Below are positions 10,103-19,895 of a DNA stretch of 64,000 nucleotides, one piece after another. Source of the stretch: Centrapalus pauciflorus. Taxonomy: Eukaryota; Streptophyta; Magnoliopsida; Asterales; Asteraceae. Each line of letters opens with the position of its first letter. Within the stretch, counting starts at the first letter, position 1. Both the position numbers and the translations under genes were made by a program. The DNA is taken from assembly GCA_020465985.1 (NCBI GenBank), contig JAANYP010004814.1, forward strand, positions 62,001 to 126,000, in the 5' to 3' direction. The notes under the pieces were generated by a model. The model did no database searches, was not told the DNA's origin, and saw only the letters and a list, made by a program, of their open reading frames with translations.

Positions 10103-10615
10103 CTAAGACCGGAATAACTTTGGATATTCTCGCTCCCATGTTTGCGCAGATCCCTTATGGTATTTCCATTTTACTAACACCATTGGAATTTCCTTGTTGC
10201 GCAACTTCGAAATATTTTGATCGATTACACGCTCAGGCTCTTCCTCGTATCGCAGCTGTTCATCAATTTGCACGTCTTTCCAAGAAATAACAGCTTTAGT
10301 GTCAATCAAGCACTTTCGAAGATTACTAACGTGAAATACATTATGTATCCCAGACATTTCAGCAGGCAATCTTAATCTGTAGGCTTGCAATCCTACACGC
10401 TCGAGAATTTCGAAAGGACCAACAAATCGAGGGCTCAACTTCCCCCGTTTGCCGAACCTTACTACCCCTTTTCTTGGCGAGACTTTCAACAACACTTTAT
10501 CACCAACCTCAAACACAATTGGTTTACGCCTTCGATCATGATACTTCTTTTGTCTGTCTTGAGAGGTCTGTATTCGCTGTCGAATCAACTGTAGCTGGTC
10601 GTGGGCTTCTTGCAA
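10103..10615 (-). pseudogene. Integrase C-terminus and chromodomain, Tekay element
   Basis: The frame contains the integrase C-terminal fold (FEVGDKVLLKVSPRKGVVRF, PRFVGPFEILERVG), the conserved HNVFHVSNLRKC, then a chromodomain-like end (NISKLRNKEIPMVLVKWKYH, then WEREYPKLF). Chromodomains guide integration to marked chromatin in chromoviruses. A frameshift near 10616-10678 separates it from the catalytic core. It ends 38 bp from the LTR. Confidence 0.88.
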
Positions 10616-10678
10616 AATGGCTGGTCCTGAGATCGGACGTTCACCTGTTTCCCTCCAACAAGTTGGAGTTCGACATCG

Positions 10679-11980
10679 TCATCCGTACAAAAGCTGATAT
10701 GGAGGCATGCCAATAGTCGAGTGATAACTATTGTTGTATGCAAATTCTACAAACGGAAGTTGAGTATCCCAATTTCGACCGAGATCTATTACACAGGCGC
10801 GTAGCATATCTTCCAAAGTCAAAATCGTTATCTCACTTTGCCCGTCAGTTTCTAGATGATAAGCGGTGCTCATCTTGAGTTCAGTACCTACTTCATTCTG
10901 AAAGGCCCTCCAAAAGCGAGAAGTAAATCTGCTGTCACGGTCAGATACAATAGACAATGGAACACCATGTCTAGACACGATTTCTTTCATATACAATTCA
11001 GCTAGCTTTTCGAGGCGCTCATCTTCACGTATGGGTAGGAAATGTGATGACTTAGTGAGTCGATCCACTATTACCCATATAGAGTCATGATTCCGTTTAG
11101 TCCTGGGCAGCTTCGTCACAAAGTCCATGGTTATATGGTCCCACTTCCATTCCGGGATTGGCAATGGTTGTAGTTCCCCATACGGCTTCTGATGTTCAGA
11201 TTTGACTTGTAAGCAAGTCATGCAATTTTCTACATATCGACCTACATCCTTTTTCATTCCAGGCCACCAATATTCCGTCCTCAAATCTTGATACATTTTA
11301 GTAGAACCAGGATGTATCGCAAATTTCGACATATGAGCCTCCGACAGAATCTGATCACGAACACCTCCTAATCTGGGAACCCATATTCTATTCATGAACC
11401 GTCTAAGACCACGATTGTCAAGAGTCAGCTTGGTCACATAAGTAACCATACGTTCGGATTTCAGGTTCTCATCCCGAATGGCTTCGGTTTGAGCGACAAT
11501 TATCAACTCAGGCAGAGCAGACTCCAAAACGACAGAAGTCAAGGCATAACATCGGATATAATGGTTTTGTCCGGATTTGCGGCTTAAGGCATCTGCTACT
11601 ATGTTTGCTTTACCTGGATGGTAGAGGATCTCACAGTCATAGTCTTTAATCAATTCCATGGATCGCCTTTGTCGTATATTCAGTTCTTTTTGCTCAAATA
11701 TATACTTTAGACTTTTGTGATCTGTATATAATTTGCATCTAGTCCCATACAGATAATGCCGCCAAATCTTCAATGCAAAGGTTACGGCTGCAAGCTCCAA
11801 ATCATGCGTCGGATAATTCTTTTCATGCGCCTTTAGTTGCCTTGATGCGTAGGCAATTACTTTATCCCGTTGCATCAGCACACAGCCTAATCCCATCTTT
11901 GAAGCATCAGTATAGACTAGAAAATCGTCATTACCCTCAGGTAAGGCAAGAATCAGTGCTTCAATTAGCTTACGCTTCAA
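10679..11980 (-). pseudogene. RNase H and integrase core, Tekay element
   Basis: RNase H carries the catalytic acidic residues in VYTDASKMG, LELAAVTFAL, LYTDHKSLKY and IVADALSRK. Integrase follows: zinc-binding H...H...C-MTC, first Asp in MDFVTKLPRT (about 11120), second in IVSDRDSRF (about 10935), Glu in TDGQSE (about 10832). Residues around the last motif have drifted (HLETDGQSEI). The frame is open over 433 codons but is cut off from RT by a frameshift near 12015. Confidence 0.9.
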
Positions 11981-12014
11981 GGTCTCAAAGGCTCGTTCTT
12001 GAGATTCATTCCAT

Positions 12015-12764
12015 TCAAACCTTAACTTCTTTCTTTGTCAGGCTAGTTAAAGGTACCGCAATCTTGGAGAAATCACGGATAAATCTTCGGTAATAACCCG
12101 CTAATCCCAAGAAACTTTGAATTTCAGATACGTTTTTCGGTGCTTCCCATTTCTGAACCGCATCTACTTTCGATGGATCCACGGCAATTCCCTCACCTGA
12201 GACAATCTGTCCCAAAAATTGCACCTGGCGTAACCAGAATTCACATTTGGAGAATTTTGCGTAGAGTCGCTCTTTACGTAACAATTCTAGCAATTCTCGC
12301 AAATGCATCGCATGGTCAGATTCAGACTTAGAGTAAATCAAAATGTCATCAATGAAGACTATAACTGATTTGTCCAACATTGGTCTACATACCCTATTCA
12401 TGATGTCCATAAATGCGGCCGGGGCATTTGTGAGACCGAACGGCATTACTAGAATTTCAAAATGGCCATAATGAGTACGAAATGCAGTTTTCGGAACGTC
12501 AGATTCAAATACCTTGAGTTGATGATATCCAGAACGAAGATCAATCTTCGAGAAATAACTAGCCCCTTGCAGTTGATCAAACAAGTCGTCAATTCTAGGC
12601 AGTGGGTATCGGTTCCTAATAGTTACTTTATTTAGCTCCCGATAATCGATACACATGCGAAAGGTACCATCCTTCTTCTTAACAAATAGAACCGGAGCAC
12701 CCCAAGGGGAAGTACTCGGACGGATAAACCCTTTTTCCAATAATTCCTGTAACTGACTCGTCAT
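12015..12764 (-). pseudogene. Reverse transcriptase, Tekay element
   Basis: Canonical Gypsy RT blocks appear in order: SPWGAPVLFVKKKDGTFRMC, YRELNKVTIRNRYPLPRIDD, LRSGYHQLKV, PFGLTNAPAAFM, and the catalytic FIDDILIYS (FIDD at about 12345-12356), then the thumb/connection LGLAGYYRRFI. All catalytic Asp residues are present. It is separated by a frameshift from protease (near 12762) and from RNase H. Confidence 0.92.
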
Positions 12765-13430
12765 TTCTTCATTTCATTTGGAGCAAGTCGGTAAGGAGCT
12801 TTTGCGATTGGAGCTGCACCCGGTACAAGATCGATATGGAATTCAATTTGTCGATCTGGTGGCAATCCAGAGATGTCATCCGGGAATACATCAGGGAATT
12901 CCTGAACTACAGGCACTTCAGACACGGTCTTTTTAACTTCCTTAGCATCTATGGCGTATGCCAAATAAGCGGAACAACCTTTAGTTAAGCACTTTGGGGA
13001 TTTCATTACAGAAATGAGACCAAAATCTCGAGTTTTTCTATCGCCGTATACATAACGCTCACTTCCTTCGGGGGTTCTTATTCTAATTATTCTCTTAGCA
13101 CAAAGGATTTCAGCATTGTTCATCATGAGCCAGTCCATTCCTATAATAACGTCGAACTCTCGAATCCGCATCGGTATCAAGTCAATGCCGAGGAGAGGTC
13201 ATCAATTACAAGCTTACAAGAACGAAAGACTCTATTTACAGACACAAAGCTTGAGCTAGCAGTTTCTATGTCTAAAGGTACAGGTAACGTTACCGGAGCA
13301 AAATCAAACTAATTAGCAAACTTTTCTGAAACAAATGACAGATTAGAGCCAGAGTCAAATAGGATTAAAGCAGGTATATAGTTGACAAGAAATGTACCGG
13401 TGACGACATCAGCAGATTCTTTTGCCTCTT
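12761..13430 (-). pseudogene. Aspartic protease region, Tekay element
   Basis: The open segment 12761-13180 has FDVIIGMDWL and the link to RT (FPDDISGLPPDRQIEFHID). Upstream, in a different frame, the minus strand reads LFDSGSNLSFVSEKF near 13330-13370, which is the DSG active site. A frameshift near 13185 divides the domain. Confidence 0.82.
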
Positions 13431-13660
13431 CGGCTGTCATCTGAAAAGACCTTGGTTGGTTCCTTGGAGTAGAAGAACCCTTGACTGATTGCTGAGGTGA
13501 AGATGCAGACGGAGGAACAAATCAGGGCCGGGTACAATCTTTAGCATGGTGCCCCAAAGTGATGCAGTTACGGCAAGCCTCACCGCGCTTGGGACATTCC
13601 GACCTGTCATGACCATTCTGTCTTCAGCAGTAGCACTTGACGAATGCAGGATCACATTTT
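13431..13660 (-). pseudogene. Gag zinc-knuckle segment, Tekay element
   Basis: On the minus strand a shifted frame reads CRNCITLGHHAKDC near 13535-13580, an intact C-x2-C-x4-H-x4-C zinc knuckle. A TGA follows shortly and the frame differs from the rest of gag. Confidence 0.75.
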
Positions 13661-13662
13661 CC

Positions 13663-14909
13663 CTAATGAATTTGCTTGCAGCGAGGACAAGCAGACCTTG
13701 GCGCTGAGGTCACAACATATGATTTAGCGTTCTTAGAAGACTGCTTATCTCCTTTCCTTGAACTTTCATTCTTCTTTTCCACCCTCTCCTTCCCAGATTT
13801 CTCAGATTTTTCTTTCTTATTAGATTTAGCAATAAAAGGACATGTTCTCTCAGGATAGATTTCAAGCTCACCTACCCTAGCAATTTCAACCGCCTCCATA
13901 TAACTTCTCGGTCTACCGGAGTTCACAAACTTCCGAATTTCTCTATCCAGACCATCCACAATTAGATCCCTTCGCCTTTCATCAGTATCGACAGGATGAT
14001 CAGATAATAATGAGAGCCTAGTAAATTCCAGCTCATAATCTGTTACGGACCTTGTACCTTGCTGAAAGGATAGCAGAGTTTTCTCCATTTGGCGTTTAAC
14101 ATCCTGGGGGCAGTATTTCTCTTTCAGATGAATTTTGAAATGATCCCAAGTAATGGATTTCTCCGTTGCATCAGACATGGGATTCGTAATTGACTTCCAC
14201 CATCGTCCAGCTCCATCCTCTAACATTCCCGTTGGAAACGTAACCTTGTCTTCTTCATTACACTTGGAGAGTTTAAACGCTTTCTCCACATTGGCAACCC
14301 AATCCATTGCTTTTACTGGATCTGATGTCCCAGCAAACGTACGAGCCCCACATTTCTTAAAATCAACAAATGAACACTCTCGTCCCACCTTAACGTGATG
14401 GTCGGAGGAATCAGTCTCGCTTTCATCAGAGGACACATGCCTATGTTTCCTCTTTCGGTCTTTCTTTGGTTTTACTAACATCTCTTCCCTATGTTTCAGT
14501 TCCAGCTCCTGTAACTTAAGTTCTCGTAACCTAAGTTCTTCCTCACGGCGCCTAAAGTCAATTTCACGCTGGTTTTCCTCATAAGATTGCACAACCGCTT
14601 TACCCTTAGTAAGCAAGTCCTTAATTTCCTTAAATCGGTCTTCAACCGACATATCAGTCTGCAGTCGTTCCTATCCATCATAAGCTGCATTTGTCTAGGA
14701 TTATCCTCATTCAACTTGTGAACGAGATCAATTAATTGAGCCTGCTGAGGAGGCACAGGCGTGGCAGTACTACTTGAGTCATTAGCAGTATTTTCAGGGT
14801 CAGTGCCTAAGTCTTCTACATGAACAGACTCCTTATGTTGATCAGCCACAACATCTGCAGCTTTACCAACAATCGAGGTACCAGCAACAGTCGGATTCTT
14901 ATTAGCCAT
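13663..14909 (-). pseudogene. Gag capsid region, Tekay element
   Basis: The start is the ATG at 14907-14909 (MANKNPTVAGTSIV). A frameshift near 14500-14650 moves into the frame that holds the coiled, charged stretch (RREEELRLRELKLQELELKH) and the capsid domain, with VKAMDWVANVEKAFKLSKC, DGAGRWWKSI, FKIHLKEKYCPQ and QQGTRSVTDYELEFTRLSLL. This is a Retrotrans_gag-type domain. The C-terminus is Lys-rich before the zinc knuckle. Confidence 0.88.
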
Positions 14910-15235
14910 TGGCTGAAAGTATACAGGAAATAACTATTATTTCCTGATTCAAATAAGCACAATGCGTATCATAATGCCTACGTCAGATAATCACATATAA
15001 TTACATTATCATGAAAGCAGCTAGTCAGGCTGACACAAAGTCAAGTTAGTATCAAGCAGTCAGTCTTTCCCCCGTCCTATCAGTCATCAATTGCCTATCT
15101 TAGGTCAAGTTGTGTGGGTATTCCTTTACTAATTAGGTTACCCTAGGCCTCGGTGACTTCTTCGGGAATTCAGAGTCACATAGTCCATACCATACCAGTA
15201 GTTTTAGTATCGGGTGGCCAATCCGATGATTAAAC
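14910..15235 (-). other. 5' leader of Tekay element
   Basis: Non-coding sequence between primer site and gag. I see no gene or strong repeat in it. Confidence 0.6.
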
Positions 15236-15237
15236 TG

Positions 15238-15252
15238 GTGCTCTGATACCAA
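15238..15252 (-). other. Primer binding site, initiator-Met tRNA, Tekay element
   Basis: The minus strand reads TTGGTATCAGAGCAC a few bases from the LTR edge at 15256, a complement of the plant initiator-Met tRNA 3' end. Confidence 0.9.
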
Positions 15253-15255
15253 CTT

Positions 15256-17911
15256 TGTAACACCCAAGTTACCACAAACAGTACACGTCATAATTTCTTA
15301 AAATACATTTCATTAAGTAGTAAATATTACTATTGTCTGATACCACAGGTCCAAATACCTGATTCAAGTTGCTTTAAGATATTTAGTTGCAAAATATATA
15401 AAGATATGATGGTGGTCTAATCTAGCTTCTAAAATCTTCAATCAGAGTGCGGAAGATTGAACGAGCTACCCGAGACCGCAATAAATCTTTACAAAATAGG
15501 CATCAGCACTAGGTCCAAAAGTCTGCAATCAGCAAGTATCCAGGTTCACTTAGCCTGGGACGAACTACCTGCTATGGTCTTGCCCTTATCAGCTTTTCCT
15601 GTAAAGAAAGTTGTCATGACAGAGTAAGCTAACATTTCTTAGTGAGTTAACAGAGTTCCATTCGGTCAGAACTACCTGCTATGGAAACGATCAGATAGGA
15701 AAAGAATCTGCAGAATTCCTTCCTGTGAATGGAGATCTGACATTCGGTCAGAACAGTAAATGCAGTATGCAGATGCAAATGAATCAACAACAAGTAATCA
15801 ACAAGCATGCTAAGTATTTACATAGAAAGTAAAAGTGAACATGCAGTTCAAGGCATATCAGATATCTAATTTCAACAATGTCAAAAGTAAGTTCCTATCA
15901 TACAATAAAGTATTCAAGAAACAGGCATCAATAACAGATGTTTCCATACAATTCAGTAACAATCACCAATAAGTATTGAAACATATGCATGTACTTAATG
16001 TAATCTGTCACTCACAGTAGTCCTGAGCAATGTAACTTAGTCAATTAGTGCTTAACGAATTAAGCCGTCCAATTTACTCTGTCAAACCAGCTGGTTCCTG
16101 TAGTTCAGTTTCAAGTCTGGATTATCAATGTCAAGTTTATAACATGATCTATATAACCCTAATTATATTATTAGGTTATTATCATGTCTTGTTGTCGAGT
16201 CTGTGGTAGTTCCTAATGTCCCAGAGTGAGCCTATTCTTATCATTGGTCAATTAGGTCAACCAGAACTTCTTTAGGTCTATACCTGGGTATAACCTTCAG
16301 TTCTTATCAGATTACTATAGTTTCATATGATTTACAGAGATATGGTCTTAATACAAAGCCAACCATAATACTAGCAAGGCGAATCATGCCATACAATTTC
16401 TAAAGGTTCATAACATTAAAACAAGTGTTTTCATGTTTTAAGTTTAGTTCTCAAAGTCGAGGGTTCATATAGTGCTCGTTTAAATTAATTGAGCATAAAA
16501 TGATCATGAATCTAGAAAAGTTGTGAATTTTATAGTGCTCACAATATGAGTTGCTTTTCAATTTAAAATCATGCACAAAACATAAGGCCGATCAAGAACT
16601 TGATCTGATTTACAATTTAATGCCTCCCGAACATAGATAGCTTCGAATTTGGGGTTCAAATTTCGGGAGATTCGAATTTAAGTAGGTAAATTCGAATTTA
16701 AGGGGTTAAATTCGAATTTAAGGTTTGATTTAGGGGATAAATTCGAATTTAGGCAACCAATTTCGAATTTAGGCAACCAATTTCGAATTTAGGCAACCAA
16801 TTTCGAATTTTGGCAATCAATTTCGAATTTAGGTAACAAATTTCGAATTTAGGCAACCAATTTCGAATTTAGGCCCTTTGCATACCAAAAGTCATTAATT
16901 TAATCAATTTCGAACCTAATCTGATGATGAAACCGAATTTGTTCATGGTTCTCTCGAATTTGTTCTTCTTGTTCATCATTTAAGCATGCATTCATAGTTC
17001 AAATTCCCTAAAACGTCAAGGAACATTTATAGGTTCATTTCAGGTTCATTTCTCACACATTTTCGAGATTATTACCTATCCAAACATCAATATTTCGGGT
17101 CTTTAGGTTCAAATACAGCAGCAACTAAAATTGAACATAAATGAGGGAGAAATCGACACTAACCTTTGTCCAAGCTATAGCATTCGAGTTTAGATGATTA
17201 TAGACGATTTCCAAGCAAAATCAGGTCCTAAACGAGAGCAAATCAACTTCGAATGAAGAGAAATTGAGCAAATTCGAATTTGCTCTCAAAACCGGAACAA
17301 AAAGGAGAGAAAAAGGGTCGAACTTACCTCAAATCATAACAAAATCAAACATGCAATGTCAGATTATGGTAGAGCTCGACGATATCTATCCGATGGCATA
17401 TAAATCATGAGATTTCGTTGAGTTGTTTAGGAGAAAAGTTAGAGAGAAGTTCAAATTGTAGAGAGAGAGAGAGTCTCAAGGGAAATTCTGAATGGCTAAA
17501 CTAATTCAAGGAGATGGAATGCTCTATTTTTAGGAAATAGAGAAATATCAGATTTTCTACTGAATTTCAGGAATTGACCATTTTTACTCTTAATGAATCT
17601 GATTTGCATTTTCAGATGCAAATAATAGTAAGGAGGTTCTAGCTTTACTAGAATTATCTTTTTAGACTAATTTTATTCATTTTAGACCATTTTGTCTATT
17701 TCAAGTATTTAATTTGTGAATTAGCTAAATTTAATTATTTAAATTTATTTCAGCTAATTTTTGGGCAAGTTTTCATAATTAATTATAACTTAATATAATT
17801 AACCATCTATAATGCATTTTTTCAGCTAATTACTAATAATTTAGTCAAAATCATTTAAATACCCATGGTTTGGTGCTGTAATTTATATTTAATAAATTAT
17901 GGGCTGTTACA
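15256..17911 (-). repeat. Right (5') LTR of Tekay element (2656 bp)
   Basis: Begins TGTAACACCC, ends GGGCTGTTACA, followed by the GCTGC duplication. It holds the empty hAT target site and an expanded TTCGAATTT minisatellite (16740-16875). Confidence 0.93.
16740..16875. repeat. 20 bp minisatellite in right Tekay LTR
   Basis: Six to seven units of AATTTCGAATTTAGGCAACC with few changes, compared with about four in the left LTR. The two LTRs are identical at birth, so the difference arose after insertion. Confidence 0.87.
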
Positions 17912-17916
17912 GCTGC

Positions 17917-18560
17917 CGACATTAAAGCATGGAAATAACCATTCATTTGGTAATATGAAAAGCAACCTATGTCCGTGACCAACTAGGATTGCCCCAGTAG
18001 GGGTCTCGTCCTTTGAAACGTCGTAATGCATTTTGCTTCAGACGGCTCAACCGAAGACTTAAGATTAAACAACTTTAAGCTATCATCGGTATTCCCCAGA
18101 TAGTTAAGCAACCTTCAATGGTTTCCTTCACTGCTTGAACCCAACTTCTATGGTTATACATCATCTGGATAGGCCCTCCAGGCCATTTACATCATCTAGT
18201 CAGGCCCTCCAGGCCCTATACATCATCTGATCAGACCCTCCAGGTCGTCTCCATCATCTGGTCAGGCCTCCAGGACGCCTGCATCATTTGGTCAGGCCCT
18301 CCAGGCCGTTTTCATCTTCTAGGAAGACCCTTCAAGACATTTAGATCTTCTGGTTACGCCCTCCAGGCCATTTACATAAGCTGGTTACACCCTCTAGGTC
18401 GTCTACGTCATCTGGATAGGCTGTCCAGGCCGTTTACATCAGCTGTTCAGGCCCTCCAGGCCATTCGCATCATTTAGACAGGCCCTCAAAGCAGTTTACA
18501 TCTTTTAAGAAGGCCCTTCAAGACGTTTAGATCTTCTGGTTAGGCCCTCCAGGCCATTTT
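17917..18560 (+). mobile_element. Tat/Retand-type 3' UTR fragment (piece 2)
   Basis: Continues 5649-6384 across the Tekay insertion and ends at the Sirevirus insertion. From about 18150 it is a minisatellite. No coding frame was seen. Confidence 0.65.
18150..18560. repeat. 31 bp minisatellite, left part
   Basis: About 13 units of 31 bp built on GGCCCTCCAGGCCRTTTACA plus CATCTGGTCA. Units vary by several bases. The array resumes at 32095 beyond the Sirevirus. Confidence 0.88.
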
Positions 18561-18956
18561 TGTTGGTACACCCTGTGTGACGATAGCAGTCTAATCGATC
18601 TGCATTATGGTTTAAGTAATATTCTGAGTATTAACAAGTGTTTTGATATATATGTTTAATATGTGTTTGTCTGTTATTGATTGTGTGTTTGAACTTGATG
18701 TAACATATTACAAGAAATTCAAACATAAAGGTCAAAGATTAACTCAAGCATAAGTTAAACATAAGTTTCATCACTTAAGAGTTTAAGTGTTTTTGGCTAG
18801 ATTCGAATTACCTAAGGGAATACATTCGAATCTGAGATAGATTCGAATGAGACCTTAGATTCGAATGGGCTAGATTCGAGGATGTCAATATGGACAGACT
18901 CGAATGGGCCTTGGGCCAGATTCGAGGTTGGCCCACAACAGTCTCGAATCAGGGTC

Positions 18957-18964
18957 TATAATTA
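18957..18964 (+). promoter_or_regulatory. Putative TATA element in Sirevirus LTR
   Basis: TATAATTA about 30 bp upstream of a plausible start near 18987. It is the only AT-rich TATA-like box in the right part of the LTR. The position is inferred from sequence alone. Confidence 0.45.
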
Positions 18965-19044
18965 GGGATAGACTCGAATATTTAGCAGACTTTTTGCAGA
19001 ATTCGTGAGGGATTAAGCAAAGGGCGATCTCGAGTTTATCAGCT

Positions 19045-19052
19045 AGGTGAGT
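19045..19052 (+). promoter_or_regulatory. Consensus 5' splice donor in LTR leader
   Basis: AG|GTGAGT, intron side from 19047. It matches the plant donor consensus fully and lies about 60 bp downstream of the predicted start and upstream of the primer site. The same sequence is in the 3' LTR at 31919-31926. See the finding on splicing. Confidence 0.5.
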
Positions 19053-19222
19053 GCCGTTTCGGAGAGAATTAGTACGTAGGATCGTTCGTGTGTCGTTCGT
19101 TCAGCGTCTAATAGTCTCCGTGTTCCGTTGGTTGAGAGTTGTCCGTCTAACCGTCAACGAGGATTCCGCACTCGTTCACGGATCCGCGTCTAGATAGATC
19201 TTGCAGTCGTAGACCTTACAAG

Positions 19223-19235
19223 TGGTATCAGAGCC
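19223..19235 (+). other. Primer binding site, initiator-Met tRNA, Sirevirus element
   Basis: TGGTATCAGAGCC starts two bases after the LTR end at 19220. Confidence 0.93.
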
Positions 19236-19895
19236 TACAGAGTGTTCTTGGTGTTCCTCGTGTTCATCAGATACATTCTAGGTTTCTTGACGCTAGTTGG
19301 ACGGTTTTGCTCTCAAAAACGTGTTTTTGAGCTTAGCAAATTCATATTCGGGAAACACTTTGTCGTTTTTCACGTTTTTGGTCGAAATCATTATTTTTCG
19401 TTTGAAAAATAGTGATTTAATCTGTAAATCGTCAAAAAATCAACGTGTTAGCCGTTTTTCGAGTTTGCCGCGCTCGAATCTATAGGGGTAATTAGGGTTT
19501 CACTTTAGTCTCGAGTCTAACCTAAATACGCTCCTTTCGAGTCAATTTCAGAGAGTTTCGAGTCTACTTTGTTTCGAATCTGTTACTTCATTCGAATAGG
19601 ATCTCGAGTCTAGATTAGTTTCGAGTTTAGTTCGAGTCTAGTATTTTTCGAATCTGTGTTTCGAATCTACTGAAATTCGAGTCTGCTGACCTTCGTTTCT
19701 AAGGACCATCGATTCTAAGGAGTTGTTCGAATCTGACATAAATTTCGAATCTAATTGACCTTTAAGACTTAATCGAATTTAATCTCAAAAGATTTAATCT
19801 TAATTAGTTTCGAATCTATCTAGATTCGAATAAGTTAGTCTAAATCTGTTTCGAATTAAATTAATTAAGTTCAAATTCAATTTGTTTCAGAAAAG
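19236..19895 (+). other. Sirevirus 5' leader rich in TTCGAATCT motifs
   Basis: A non-coding leader of 660 bp. From about 19490 to 19860 it holds some 19 degenerate copies of TTCGAATCT or TCGAGTCT. It ends with an acceptor-like TTTGTTTCAG at 19881-19890, five bases before the gag ATG. Confidence 0.75.

Larger units (their letters stand above)
6385..17911 (-). mobile_element. Tekay/Del-type chromovirus (Ty3/Gypsy), complete but degenerate
   Basis: The element starts TGTAACACCC and ends GGGCTGTTACA, flanked by perfect 5 bp duplications GCTGC (6380-6384 and 17912-17916). The LTRs are long: 2656 bp on the right and 3680 bp on the left including a 966 bp hAT insertion. Internal order on the minus strand is gag, protease, RT, RNase H, integrase, chromodomain. 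Frameshifts separate most domains. Long LTRs plus a chromodomain fit the Tekay/Del clade. It is inserted in the Tat-type 3' UTR. Confidence 0.93.
18561..19220 (+). repeat. 5' LTR of Sirevirus element (660 bp)
   Basis: Ends TGTTGGTACACC...GACCTTACA. The U3 half contains repeated TTCGAATC/TTCGAATG motifs (about 18793-18980). A TATA-like TATAATTA is at 18957 and a splice-donor-like AG|GTGAGT at 19045-19052. Confidence 0.95.
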
